In this document: positions 27,801-35,987 of the stretch, piece after piece
Numbering within the stretch: the stretch's first letter is position 1
Layout: the number at the start of each line of letters is the position of its first letter
From: Pseudomonas sp. PSKL.D1
GTDB taxonomy: Bacteria > Pseudomonadota > Gammaproteobacteria > Pseudomonadales > Pseudomonadaceae
Length of the DNA: 64,000 nt
Assembly (NCBI RefSeq): GCF_028898945.1
Contig: NZ_CP118607.1
Coordinates: forward strand, 2,280,001 to 2,344,000
Direction of reading: 5' to 3'
Program-made: the position numbers and the translations under genes
The notes under the pieces: model-generated
Databases searched by the model: none
What the model was told of the DNA's origin: nothing
The model's input: the letters and a program-made list of their open reading frames with translations, nothing else

Positions 27801-28466
27801 CAGGCGCCGGATGCCTCGCTGGATGACTTTGAAGCGTTCTTCGGCCCTAAAGGGCGTTTGAAGCGGTTTCAGGATCAGTACCTGAAGCTGTTCCTCACGC
27901 AAAACTTCGAAGCCTTGCGCGCAGACCAGCAGGGTGGCTCCCTCATTCGCACAGATGTGGTGGAACAGCTGGAAATTGCAGACCGTATCCGTGAAACCTT
28001 CTTCGACCAGCGCGGTAACCTCAGCGTGCAGTTCAGCATCGAGCCGCTGGGCCTGAGCACCAATCAGCGCACAAGCCTGCTGGACCTGGATGGCCAACTG
28101 ATTTCCTATACCCACGGGCCAGGCCAGATTACCGGCATCGTGTGGCCGAACACGTTGGGGCGCCAGGTACGCAGTAACCTGACCCTGCTCAGGCTCAACG
28201 GCCAAAGCAGTAGCCTGGAATACCGTGGCCCCTGGTCGATGTTCCGTTTGCTCAGCCGCGGGTCACTCAATGGCCGTACAGAAACCAGCGTGGACCTCAG
28301 CTTCAGGACGGCAGACGGTGTGATGCGCTATCGCCTGAGTGCGCAGAAGGCCTTCAACCCCATTACCCAGCAGCCTTTCAAGGACTTCCGGTTACCACGG
28401 GGCTTGATGCATCAGGCTGGATTACACGCAGAGCGGCCTGGCAGGCTGGACGCTTCAGTGCAATGA
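24855..28466 (+). CDS. tssM: Type VI secretion system membrane protein TssM (IcmF)
   Basis: A 1203-residue TssM, the inner-membrane scaffold that spans the periplasm and joins TssL and TssJ. Two membrane segments are at about 17-40 and 55-75, then the cytoplasmic NTPase domain with an intact Walker A GAERAGKS near residue 138 and IDPPGGF near 185; the third membrane segment is near 470-485, and the long periplasmic part ends with the IcmF C-terminal domain (QLISYTHGPGQ). Full length. It is the last gene of this operon; the next gene is about 105 bp downstream. Confidence 0.96.
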   Translation: MSQIWTLFKRWGLPLARRVGLAMPLLLAVGAALLLIAIWWLGPDWTWRGQQPLSSIALRSAASLLLLVLPLLIGLIVLRMRFRRLQSQHRQEQATLVDPCLTHVQAQERALGRCMASFLDNVGGRGALYRLPWYLVVGAERAGKSSFIEATGQNFSLTRIDNVQTRALQAGPTAFPVGWWISDDAVIIDPPGGFITQPLADQVPPDASGAEVAPASTQARLWNHLLQWLVRNRSRRAINGLLLVVDLPALLQGSPAQRRALAQVLRTRLHEVSCELGARLPLYVVLSKFDQLDGFDPFYARLSAEKREDVLGFTFEPDATAAFDAWLGEFAEQYDGLLARVHEQAMALLQAQTCAEPRARMLSLLTQLNGLRPLLLKFLRETLASDPFNTPAWVRGVYWSSAVQRGELCNAFVRKAAQPYPTGLPEDESRAREQTLPHFIQHVFARVIYKESGLAGDNERVARSKQRLLWVGSGVGVLALAVAFAGWRSYFESNATNAAAVLAKSRDFSQSEVDQRLDPTGRNLLLPLDRISNAVAVFGQYREAWPGVADLGLYQGRVIGPLVDEVYLKLLSQRFLPAIASGVVEAMSAAPPGSDQQLEALRVYRMLEDRQNRRPAVVEQWMATQWQAAYPGQGQLQRDLMSHLTYALAYADAELPQFRQPVSEVQQSLREVPLAQRVYDNLKRQSLSDLHAGLDLRKQVGPAFDSIYQPASATQRDEGSLLLMPMLTAKGLRDYVEPRSQQLTDMAMIDQWVLGERRHIDYSTADRNALAERVRSLYSSDYIDRWQRALNALVVKDFRDLDHGVVVLEQLIGPATPLRRLLETVQENTRFPSLPTVTAKGELAAISPGQAAQAQGIHRAFADLNGLLQPKGEKPSEYEDTISAIANVHDFLRAIQGNPDRGDAALQAVMQRFSMTAPDPVGALQRVATGLPAPINHQVRKVAEQSARVLNIEAIRELDRRWDAEVYSYFQQRLAGRYPFVIQAPDASLDDFEAFFGPKGRLKRFQDQYLKLFLTQNFEALRADQQGGSLIRTDVVEQLEIADRIRETFFDQRGNLSVQFSIEPLGLSTNQRTSLLDLDGQLISYTHGPGQITGIVWPNTLGRQVRSNLTLLRLNGQSSSLEYRGPWSMFRLLSRGSLNGRTETSVDLSFRTADGVMRYRLSAQKAFNPITQQPFKDFRLPRGLMHQAGLHAERPGRLDASVQ

Positions 28467-28501
28467 ACGGGCGATTCATTGACAGGGCAGGTTGATTCGC
28501 C

Positions 28502-28529
28502 GGTGTCACGCAGGTGTCACAATCACCTG
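28502..28529. promoter_or_regulatory. Direct repeat/dyad before the AraC gene
   Basis: GGTGTCAC occurs at 28502-28509 and 28513-28520, 11 bp apart (one helical turn), and the second copy is part of a dyad CAGGTG...CACCTG (28511-28529). Direct repeats in phase are typical AraC-family binding sites. Located 44 bp before the chosen start of the AraC regulator. The role is inferred. Confidence 0.35.
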
Positions 28530-28572
28530 CCACGCTGCACCTCCCGCATATCTGCCACAAGGCATCGCCTCC

Positions 28573-29547
28573 GTGTCCTTAGGCAACACCCGCACACCTT
28601 TCATGCTGCGCTCCGGCAACATGCGCAGCGACGAGTTCGCTGCCAGCTTCATGCAGTTGTTCGGTACGCTTTACGCCGACATGCCGACGCTTGCGCAAGA
28701 CATCGCCATTGGCGGCGTGTATGGCCGGTTTGCGGGCATGAGCGTGCGGCAAATGCACTATCAGGGGGACTTCACCCTCAAACTGCCCACCCCCCAAGAC
28801 GAAATCACCTTCGTGTTGCCCACGGCGGGCAAGATCATGTTCGACCACCGTGGTGAATCCATTGGCGGTGCCCAGGTGGGGCTTGCAGTCGACAAGCTGG
28901 GCCTGCGCTCGGTGAGTTTTGCAGAGGGGCACGCCCAGTGCGGCATGTCGATTGGTCGCGCGGTGTTTGCCGAGCGGCTGTCGGTGCTGCTCGGCCGGCC
29001 ATTGGCCGAGCCCATTCGTTTTGTACCTGTGGTGGAGCTTTGCCAGCCGGCCCTCCAGGGGATTCGTGCGTTGCTGGAACTGGCTACCGGCAACGAGTTT
29101 GACCCCCTGATAAACAGCGGGCTGCTGATGCCGGCGCGGCTGCAGGACATGCTCGTCGACGCGGTGCTGGAAAACTGGCCGCACAACCACAGCCAGGCCC
29201 TGCACAGCCCGGCCCCGGCGCTGGCTCCCCGGCATGTGAAACTGGCGATGAGTTACCTGCGTGACCACCCGGATACACAGGTTTCCGGCAGCGAGCTGGC
29301 GCAATTGGCCAATGTCAGCTTGCGGGCGTTGCAGGATGGCTTTCGGCGCTTTGCCGGTACTTCCATCGTCGGGTATCAGCGGCAGGTGCGCTTGGAACAG
29401 GCGCGCGAATGGCTGCTGCGTGGGGAGGGGGCGTCGGTGGCGGAAGCAGCCCTGCGTCACGGGTTCAGCAACGCAGGGCGGTTTACCCAGTATTTTCAGC
29501 AGGCGTTTGGTGTCAGCCCGGCGCAGGTACGGCGTCAGAACGCATAA
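28573..29547 (+). CDS. AraC-family transcriptional regulator
   Basis: A regulator of about 324 residues with an N-terminal AraC-binding-like domain (GDFTLKLPTPQDEITFVLP) and a C-terminal double HTH (VSGSELAQLANVSLRALQDG; then GASVAEAALRHGFSNAGRF). This type is common beside aromatic degradation operons. The start is uncertain: GTG 28573 has AAGG 10 bp upstream, and ATG 28603 or 28621 are alternatives; going further upstream would run over repeated operator-like sequence. It is convergent with the phosphatase-autotransporter gene, whose end it overlaps by 13 bp. Confidence 0.85.
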   Translation: MSLGNTRTPFMLRSGNMRSDEFAASFMQLFGTLYADMPTLAQDIAIGGVYGRFAGMSVRQMHYQGDFTLKLPTPQDEITFVLPTAGKIMFDHRGESIGGAQVGLAVDKLGLRSVSFAEGHAQCGMSIGRAVFAERLSVLLGRPLAEPIRFVPVVELCQPALQGIRALLELATGNEFDPLINSGLLMPARLQDMLVDAVLENWPHNHSQALHSPAPALAPRHVKLAMSYLRDHPDTQVSGSELAQLANVSLRALQDGFRRFAGTSIVGYQRQVRLEQAREWLLRGEGASVAEAALRHGFSNAGRFTQYFQQAFGVSPAQVRRQNA

Positions 29548-31445
29548 CTGGCCTTGAGGCTACCGTTCACGCCATGGCTGCCCCCACCGCCTGTGGCCGC
29601 TACCTCGGCACCGAGGCTCAACGCGCCAAGGCTGGCCATCAGGTTGACGCCGCCCGTGAACTGTTCGCTGTTGTCGAAGGCGGCACGCTGTTCGATATCG
29701 AGCCCCAGCAGGTGGCCTTCGCTGTCAACTTCGTGCTCACCCAATGCGCGCTCGTAACCCACTTCAACCCCTGGCACCAACGCCCAGTTGCCTAGCCTGA
29801 CCGGTACAAAAGAGGCCTTCAGGTTGGCCACCGCCGCGCGTCGGGTTTGCTTCAGGTCGTCCACCTCAAGGGCGACTTCACTGCCTTTTTCGGTAAACCC
29901 GCCAAGGTCCACGCGGCTGACCCTGAACCCCAGGCTCGGTTCCAGCGCAAGGTCACCTGTTGCAAAGCGATAGCCCAGTGCCAGGCTGCCACCCGCCAAG
30001 GTGCCATGGCTGTCACCTTTGGCCGCGCCAAGGCCTGCGCCAAGTTCGCGCTTGCTGCTGTAGTCAAGCCAGCCGGCGCTGAGGTCGGCGTCGACGAACA
30101 GGCCTTGTTCAAGGCCACCGGGGGCAAAGCGGGTGCCGAGGGTAAGGAAGGTCAGGTCAGTGTCTGCTTCACCACCGGCGCCCCCGACGTTGCCGCGGCT
30201 GTAGCCAAAGCCCGCGTGGGCACTGAGCTGTTCGGAAAAGCGCTGGGTCAGCCCCACCACCAGCCCTTGGCTGTGTTCGTTGCTGCTGGCAGCGTGAGCG
30301 GAGCCATCGGTGCCAAGGTAGCCCGCCAGCGCCGTGCTCCACAGGCGCGACTGGCCCACCTTGAGATCGCTGCCGTCGGCAAAGGGTGAAACGGCGCGAT
30401 CGATCATGCTGCCCTGGCGCAACAGGTAGCTGGCAGCATCGGCGTGCACCTGGCCGCCGACTCTGGATTCCACGCCGCCCAACGCGCCTGCGTCAATGGC
30501 CGATTGCAGGTAATAGTTGTAGGCACTGTAGGTTCCGGAAAGCGAAGTGTCCTGCAGTTGCCGCAACAAGCGTGCACCGGCTGCGGCGTTGCCCATTAGG
30601 CTCGCTTCACCCGGCAGTGTGCTGTAACGCACCATTTTGCCGCGCAAAACGTAGATCGTTTCCTGAGTCAGGCCCAGGCCCTGTTTGAGGTAGTTATCCA
30701 TGCTGCCGTACTGGGCCGTGACTTCATCCAGGCCGGCTTGCAGGTAGCTGGCTTCCACGCCCAGCAGGGGGGCGTAGATTTCGGCCATGCTCGCAGGCAT
30801 CGCCGCCAGGGTGGCTGCCACGCGCGCGGCGGTGTAGTCGTTGGTGGCCAGGTAGTTGCTCATGATGGTGGCGTCATCGACCCCGGCGATACTCAATAGC
30901 ACGGCGGCAGTCCAGCCGGTGCGGTCCTTGCCGGCAGTGCAGTGGAACAACGCCGCGCCGTCGGCGCTGGCCAGTTCGTTGAACAGCACGGTGAACTGGC
31001 CGCGCATACCGGCATCGTTGACGAAGGCGCGGTTGGTGTCCTGCATCATGGCCCGCGCCTGCGCCGCACTGGTAAACGACAGGCTGGTGATGTTCGAGCC
31101 CGAGGTGGTGCTGCCGATGATGTCGATGTTCAGGTAATCGGCACCTGCCGGCAGTGTGTCGGGCGTGCTGGCGATTTCGCTGGGCGTGCGCAGGTCGTAG
31201 ACGTTGCTGATACCCAGGCCGTTGAGAATGGCCAAGTCCGCAGCCGTAGGGGTCAAGGCGTTGGAGCGATAGAACACACCGGCGCGCATCGTGCCGTCGT
31301 GTTCGGTAGTGTACGCCGTGGTGGTGCCGGCGAGGTCGCGGAAGTTGTCCATTCCCGTCAGTCGCGGCGTGGCGAGTGAATCGGCGTGGGCAGTGGCGAT
31401 GGCGATGGAGAGCAGGGATACGGAGTAAAACACACGTTGCAGCAC
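29535..31445 (-). CDS. Autotransporter with tyrosine phosphatase-like passenger
   Basis: A 636-residue protein with three parts. A signal peptide covers about residues 1-21 (cleavage after AHA). The passenger (about 22-340) is a Y_phosphatase3-type protein tyrosine/serine phosphatase with TGMDNFRDLAGT near 31 and the catalytic P-loop HCTAGKDRTG containing Cys169 and Arg175. Residues about 365-636 form an autotransporter beta-barrel of alternating strands that ends in Phe (KASYAF), the outer-membrane signature. It is therefore predicted to show the phosphatase at the cell surface or in the medium. The target is unknown; lipid or protein phosphates are possible. It stands alone, upstream of a 234-bp spacer. 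Confidence 0.88.
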   Translation of the reverse strand: MLQRVFYSVSLLSIAIATAHADSLATPRLTGMDNFRDLAGTTTAYTTEHDGTMRAGVFYRSNALTPTAADLAILNGLGISNVYDLRTPSEIASTPDTLPAGADYLNIDIIGSTTSGSNITSLSFTSAAQARAMMQDTNRAFVNDAGMRGQFTVLFNELASADGAALFHCTAGKDRTGWTAAVLLSIAGVDDATIMSNYLATNDYTAARVAATLAAMPASMAEIYAPLLGVEASYLQAGLDEVTAQYGSMDNYLKQGLGLTQETIYVLRGKMVRYSTLPGEASLMGNAAAGARLLRQLQDTSLSGTYSAYNYYLQSAIDAGALGGVESRVGGQVHADAASYLLRQGSMIDRAVSPFADGSDLKVGQSRLWSTALAGYLGTDGSAHAASSNEHSQGLVVGLTQRFSEQLSAHAGFGYSRGNVGGAGGEADTDLTFLTLGTRFAPGGLEQGLFVDADLSAGWLDYSSKRELGAGLGAAKGDSHGTLAGGSLALGYRFATGDLALEPSLGFRVSRVDLGGFTEKGSEVALEVDDLKQTRRAAVANLKASFVPVRLGNWALVPGVEVGYERALGEHEVDSEGHLLGLDIEQRAAFDNSEQFTGGVNLMASLGALSLGAEVAATGGGGSHGVNGSLKASYAF

Positions 31446-31679
31446 GGCATTGGCCTCGGGAGTAGCGGTTGGGCTGCTGAATCTCCCGTATCAATATGAA
31501 ACTGAATGTTACATAACAGAGCGCGACGCAAATGCCTGCGCGATTTGTCTGTCAGGTGCGTTTTCTGTCCAGTCGCTTATCTAGCATTTTGCATATTAGG
31601 TTAGATCTAAAATCAATTTAATTTATTGTTCGGCGCCCGCTACATTCTCGGTTCCCCAAGGACTCACGAGGACCAGCGG
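31446..31679. promoter_or_regulatory. AT-rich divergent spacer
   Basis: This spacer separates the phosphatase-autotransporter (-) and the first SsuA-like gene (+). Its right half is strongly AT-rich and has a perfect 10-bp palindrome TTAGATCTAA at 31601-31610. A promoter for the binding-protein genes is expected here, but no -35/-10 pair is convincing, and I see no clear Fur or CysB site. Confidence 0.35.
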
Positions 31680-32642
31680 ATGTCCATCCGATCCCGCCTG
31701 TTGATCATCGCCACGGCCACACTGCTGGCCACCCAGGCATTCGCCGCCGAACGCCTGGCCCTGCGTATCGGCGACCAGAAGGGCAACATGCGAGCCCAGC
31801 TCGAAGCCGCGGATGCCCTACGCGACTTGCCCTACGACATCCACTGGGCCGAGTTCCCGGCCGCCGCCCCGCTGGCCGAGGCGCTTAATGCGGGTGCCAT
31901 CGACGCCGGCATCATCGGTGATGCACCGTTGTTGTTCGTGCTGGCCTCGGGCGCCCCGGTGAAGGCGGTGGCGGTGGACAAGTCCGACGCCTACGGCACG
32001 GCGCTGCTGGTTCGCCCCGATGCCTCCTTCGCCAGCGCGGCCGACTTGAAGGGCAAGCGTATCGCCACCGGCCGTGGTTCTATCGGCCATCACCTGGCCC
32101 TCAAGGCGCTGGCTCAGGCGGGCCTGACGGAGAAGGACGTGGAGTTCCGCTTTCTTGGCCCGGTCGATGCCAAGATTGCCCTGGCAAATGGTTCGGTGGA
32201 CGCCTGGTCCACCTGGGAACCCTACACCGCGCTGGCCGAGCTGAGCGGGCAGGGCAAAGTGCTGGTCAATGGCCGGGGCCTGTCCACCGGCAACAGCTTC
32301 CTGGCCGTAACCGACAAGGCGCTGGACGACCCGGCCCGGCGTGCCGCGCTGCAGGATTACCTGGCCCGCCTGGCGGGTGCTCAGGTATGGGCCTACCAGC
32401 ATCTGGACAGCTATTCCAAAACCCTCGCTGCCATCATTGGCTTCCCCGAAGACGCCGCGCGCCTGCAGTTCCAGCGCCGCCAACTGCGTTGGCAGGCTAT
32501 TGATGCCACGACCGTCGCCGAGCAGCAGGAAACCGCCGACTTCTACCACGCCCATGGCCTGATGACCCAGCGCCTTGACGTTACCCCGACCTTCGCCGAC
32601 GGCTTCACCGTGCCCGCCGCCGCCGCGCTGGCCCAACACTGA
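31680..32642 (+). CDS. ABC transporter substrate-binding protein, aliphatic sulfonate (SsuA)-like
   Basis: A 320-residue periplasmic binding protein with a signal peptide (cleavage near AFA-AER, residue 21) and the SsuA/NMT1-type two-lobe fold: LRIGDQKGNMR at the mature start, ALNAGAIDAGIIGDAP near 75, LKGKRIATGRGSIGHH near 125 and DAWSTWEPYTA near 175. These proteins bind alkanesulfonates, taurine or sulfate esters. ATG 31680 has GAGG about 8 bp upstream. It lies 15 bp before a second binding protein of the same family; no permease or ATPase is next to them. Confidence 0.85.
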   Translation: MSIRSRLLIIATATLLATQAFAAERLALRIGDQKGNMRAQLEAADALRDLPYDIHWAEFPAAAPLAEALNAGAIDAGIIGDAPLLFVLASGAPVKAVAVDKSDAYGTALLVRPDASFASAADLKGKRIATGRGSIGHHLALKALAQAGLTEKDVEFRFLGPVDAKIALANGSVDAWSTWEPYTALAELSGQGKVLVNGRGLSTGNSFLAVTDKALDDPARRAALQDYLARLAGAQVWAYQHLDSYSKTLAAIIGFPEDAARLQFQRRQLRWQAIDATTVAEQQETADFYHAHGLMTQRLDVTPTFADGFTVPAAAALAQH

Positions 32643-32657
32643 CCCGGAGTCTTTCCC

Positions 32658-33620
32658 ATGCCGCACCGCAAACGCCTGCGTCATCTGGCCCTTGGCCTGT
32701 TGCTCGGCGGCCTGATGCCGTCCATTGCCAGTGCCGAGCAAACCCTGCGCATCGGCTATCAGAAGTCCTCGACCCTGCTGACATTGCTCAAGGCCCGAGG
32801 CACCCTTGAACAGCGCCTGCAGGCCCAGGGCGTGCGCATCAGTTGGCACGAGTTCCCCAGTGGTCTGCCGTTGCTGGAAGCCCTGAACCTGGGCAACGTC
32901 GACCTGTCGGCAGACGTCGCCGACACGGTGCCGGTGTTCACCCAGGCGGCCGGCGCCAGGCTTACGTACTTTGCCCGCGAAGCCCCTTCGCCGCTGGCCC
33001 AGGCCATCCTCGTGCCCGCCGGTTCGCCGCTCAAGACCCTGGCCGACCTAAAAGGCAAGCGGGTGGCCGTGACCAAGGCCGCCGGTAGCCACTACCTGCT
33101 GATTCAGGCACTGGCCAAGGCGGGGCTTAACTTCAAGGACATCACCCCGGCCTACCTGATTCCGGCGGATGGCCGGGCTGCATTCGAAAATGGCAAGGTC
33201 GATGCCTGGGTCACCTGGGACCCTTACGTGGCCAGCGCCCAGCGCCAGCAAAACGCCCGGGTGCTGGCGGACGGCAGTGGCCTGGCCAGCTACCAGCGTT
33301 ACTACCTGGCGGGCAGCGACTACGCCAAGGCACACCCTGAAGTGCTCCAGGCCGTTTACCAGGCCTTGCACGAGGCGGGTGAGTGGACCAAAGCCAACCC
33401 GGCAGCGGCGGCCCGCGTGCTGGGGCCGTTGTGGGGTAACCTGGACAGCGCCACCGTACAGCAGGCCAACGCGCGGCGTAGCTACGACGTGCAGCCGGTG
33501 CGCCTGGAAAACCTGGGTGAACAACAGCACATTGCCGATGCGTTTTACCGCGAAGGCCTGCTGCCAAAGCCCGTGGATGCCCGCGCGGTAACCCTGTTCG
33601 ACCCTCAGGCGAAGAACTGA
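32658..33620 (+). CDS. ABC transporter substrate-binding protein, aliphatic sulfonate (SsuA)-like
   Basis: A 320-residue binding protein related to the preceding gene. Signal peptide of about 26 residues (GLMPSIASA), then LRIGYQKSSTLL, NVDLSADVADTVPVF near 82, LKGKRVAVTKAAGSHY near 130 and DAWVTWDPYVA near 178, closer to classic SsuA than its neighbour is. The two genes form a probable operon. Its 3' end overlaps the convergent AraC gene by 16 bp. It may feed an SsuBC transporter coded elsewhere. Confidence 0.87.
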   Translation: MPHRKRLRHLALGLLLGGLMPSIASAEQTLRIGYQKSSTLLTLLKARGTLEQRLQAQGVRISWHEFPSGLPLLEALNLGNVDLSADVADTVPVFTQAAGARLTYFAREAPSPLAQAILVPAGSPLKTLADLKGKRVAVTKAAGSHYLLIQALAKAGLNFKDITPAYLIPADGRAAFENGKVDAWVTWDPYVASAQRQQNARVLADGSGLASYQRYYLAGSDYAKAHPEVLQAVYQALHEAGEWTKANPAAAARVLGPLWGNLDSATVQQANARRSYDVQPVRLENLGEQQHIADAFYREGLLPKPVDARAVTLFDPQAKN

Positions 33621-34378
33621 CTGGGCGTCGTGCCGAACTGGCGCTTGAACATGCTGGCAAAGGCGCTGGGGCTGTCATAGCCCAGCGCGCCCGCCACATC
33701 GATGATGCGCTCGCCCTGGGCAATGCGTTCCAGCGCCAGCATCAGCCGTGCCTGTTGCCGCCATTGGCCGAAGGTCATGCCGGTTTCCTTGCGGAACAGG
33801 CGCTGGATGGTCTTTTCGTCGATACCCAGTTGCTGCGCCCAGTCGGCCACGGTCGACGGGTCGTCCGGCCGGGCCTGCAAGGTGCTGCAGATGGCCTGCA
33901 AGCGCGGATCGCCCGGTTGCAGCAAGCGCAGGGGCAAGGTTGGCAACACACTGATTTCGTCGAGAATCAGACGCATGATGCGGGCTTCTCGCGAATCCTC
34001 GGCAAAGGCGCCGGTGATGTCGATCGAGGCCTTGATCAGCTCACTCAGCAGTGGGGAGATGCTGATGGCTTTGCTGTGCAGCGGCAGCACGGCAGCGGTG
34101 TCGGGGCGCACGAACACGCTGCGCATCTTCACATCCCCGACACAGCGGATGGCATGCACCTGCCCGCAGGGCATCCAGATGCCACGGCTGGGCGGTACGG
34201 TCCAGCGCTCGGCCAGGGAGTGCACCACCATCACGCCCTTGATGGCATAGATCAGCTGATGCTTGGCGTGTGAATGCGGCGCAATGTACCAGTCGGGCGG
34301 GTAGTCGGTTGCCCGGCTGCCCACCTCCCAAGTCCATTCATCCACTTCCACCAGCATGTCTTTCAGCGGTTTGAGCAT
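33605..34378 (-). CDS. AraC-family transcriptional regulator (cupin N-terminus)
   Basis: A 257-residue regulator with an N-terminal cupin (IAPHSHAKHQLIYAIKGVM near residue 33) and a C-terminal AraC HTH pair (VADWAQQLGIDEKTIQRLFR; then RIIDVAGALGYDSPSAFASMF). I chose ATG 34378, which has GGGAAGG just upstream. It lies 36 bp downstream of an Fsr-like MFS pump in the same direction, an arrangement often seen for AraC regulators and their efflux pumps. Confidence 0.87.
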   Translation of the reverse strand: MLKPLKDMLVEVDEWTWEVGSRATDYPPDWYIAPHSHAKHQLIYAIKGVMVVHSLAERWTVPPSRGIWMPCGQVHAIRCVGDVKMRSVFVRPDTAAVLPLHSKAISISPLLSELIKASIDITGAFAEDSREARIMRLILDEISVLPTLPLRLLQPGDPRLQAICSTLQARPDDPSTVADWAQQLGIDEKTIQRLFRKETGMTFGQWRQQARLMLALERIAQGERIIDVAGALGYDSPSAFASMFKRQFGTTPSQFFA

Positions 34379-34414
34379 GGCCTTCCCGTGCAACTGAAGC
34401 GTTCAGCGGCCATC

Positions 34415-35656
34415 TTAACAGCAGGTTGCCGGCCGGGCCTTGGAGCGGGTCGCCGGCAGTAGCGCGGTGGCCAGCCCAAGCAGCGGCAGGAACGAGATCA
34501 CCTGGTACACCCAGACGATGCCATGCAGGTCGGCCAGCTCACCCAGCCCGGCGGCGCCAATGCCGCTGATGCCGAACATCAGGCCGAACATCACCCCCGA
34601 CACCATGCCGACGCGGCCCGGCACCGCCTCTTGCGCATACACCACCAGTGCGGCAAAGGCCGATGACATCACCAGGCCAATGGCCACCGCCAGCACGGCC
34701 GTCCAGGCGAGGTTGGCGTAGGGCAGGGCCAGTGCAAACGGTGCCACCCCAAGGAACGACACCCAGATCACCGCCTTGCGCCCGATGCGGTCCCCCACCG
34801 GCCCGCCGGCAAAAGTACCCAGTGCCACGGCGGCGAGGAATACGAACAGGTAAAGCTGGCTTTGCTGCACGCTAAGGCCGAAGTGTTCGATCAGGTAGAA
34901 CGTGAAGTAGTTGGTGAATGAGGCGATGTAAACGAATTTGGCGAACATCAGCAGGGCGATCACCCCGACGGCGCGCCACATGGCGCCTTTGGAGAGGCCT
35001 GGGGCCTGTTGGCCGGCGAAGCTCTTCAGGTGCGTCTGGCCATGGCGAATGGTCCACCCAGTCACCCGCAGCAGCACGAAAACCGCCAACGCCGCTGCGA
35101 GCATGAACCAGGCAATGGCCGTTTGCCCATAGGGCATGACGATGGCGGCGGTCAGCAACGGGCCAATCGCCGAACCGGTGTTGCCGCCCACCTGGAAGGT
35201 CGATTGCGCGGTGCCAAAGCGCCCGCCAGAGGCCATGCGCGCCACCCGCGAGGCTTCAGGGTGAAAGGTTGCCGAGCCCACGCCTACCACCGCAGCGGCT
35301 ACCAGCAGCATCGGGTAACTGCCGGCGAAGGCGAGCAGGGCGATGCCGACCAACGTCACCAGCATGCCGGCCGGCAGCAGGTAGGGTTGCGGGTGCTTGT
35401 CGGTGTACATGCCGACCCACGGCTGCAGCAGGGAAGCGGTTACCTGATAGATCAGCGCAATCCAGCCGATCTGGGCAAAACTCAGGGAAAAGTCGCTTTT
35501 GAGCATGGGGTAGATCGATGGCAGCACGGCCTGGATCAGGTCGTTGAGCAAGTGTGCAAAGGCAGCGGCACCGACGATGCGCACCAGAAAGCCTTGGGGC
35601 CGGGCAGCGTCGGTAGTCGGGGAGGCCAATGTGGCGGCAGGTGTCGTCATGGGCAT
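34415..35656 (-). CDS. MFS transporter, fosmidomycin resistance (Fsr)-like
   Basis: A 413-residue 12-TM major facilitator. The start of TM1, FAHLLNDLIQAVLPSIYPMLK, and GSATFHPEASRVARMASGGR near 130 are hallmarks of the Fsr subgroup of drug or metabolite exporters. A conserved GGPVGDRIGRK loop is near 290. It may start at 35656 or two codons later at 35650. The next gene in this direction is an AraC regulator. The substrate is unknown; Fsr itself exports fosmidomycin. Confidence 0.87.
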   Translation of the reverse strand: MPMTTPAATLASPTTDAARPQGFLVRIVGAAAFAHLLNDLIQAVLPSIYPMLKSDFSLSFAQIGWIALIYQVTASLLQPWVGMYTDKHPQPYLLPAGMLVTLVGIALLAFAGSYPMLLVAAAVVGVGSATFHPEASRVARMASGGRFGTAQSTFQVGGNTGSAIGPLLTAAIVMPYGQTAIAWFMLAAALAVFVLLRVTGWTIRHGQTHLKSFAGQQAPGLSKGAMWRAVGVIALLMFAKFVYIASFTNYFTFYLIEHFGLSVQQSQLYLFVFLAAVALGTFAGGPVGDRIGRKAVIWVSFLGVAPFALALPYANLAWTAVLAVAIGLVMSSAFAALVVYAQEAVPGRVGMVSGVMFGLMFGISGIGAAGLGELADLHGIVWVYQVISFLPLLGLATALLPATRSKARPATCC

Positions 35657-35741
35657 GGCTCTTTTGTCGTGAGGTTACAAGGCATTGCCGCGGCAGGATA
35701 ACCAGCGTGTCAATGCCTGTCTCACGTCGAACAGGCACCCA

Positions 35742-35987
35742 CTAGCGCGAATCGGACATTGCGTTTTCTTGTCGGGCCATCCACCTGAGCAGCGCAGCAA
35801 TCGGCACCTGGCGATGCACTTCCTGGCGCTGCGGTTCACCTTCGCCATAGCGTTCCCGGTAACGGCTGAGTACAAGGTGGCGGCCATCCGCGGAAACCCG
35901 CACTTCCAGTTCGTGCAGCAGCAAAGGCTGGGGCTGTGCCCCGTGCAGGCGGCGAAACAGGGTCATGGCGGTTTGCCCGTCATTCAT
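35742..35987 (-). CDS. Small hypothetical protein
   Basis: An 81-residue cytosolic protein, MNDGQTAMTLFRRLHG..., rich in Arg and Gln, with a predicted beta-strand pair (LLLHELEVRVSADGRHLVLSRYRERYG) then a helix. I do not recognise the family. Its start overlaps the end of the mlaA-like gene by 8 bp, so it is probably cotranscribed and translationally coupled with it. No membrane segment or cysteine motif. Confidence 0.6.
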   Translation of the reverse strand: MNDGQTAMTLFRRLHGAQPQPLLLHELEVRVSADGRHLVLSRYRERYGEGEPQRQEVHRQVPIAALLRWMARQENAMSDSR

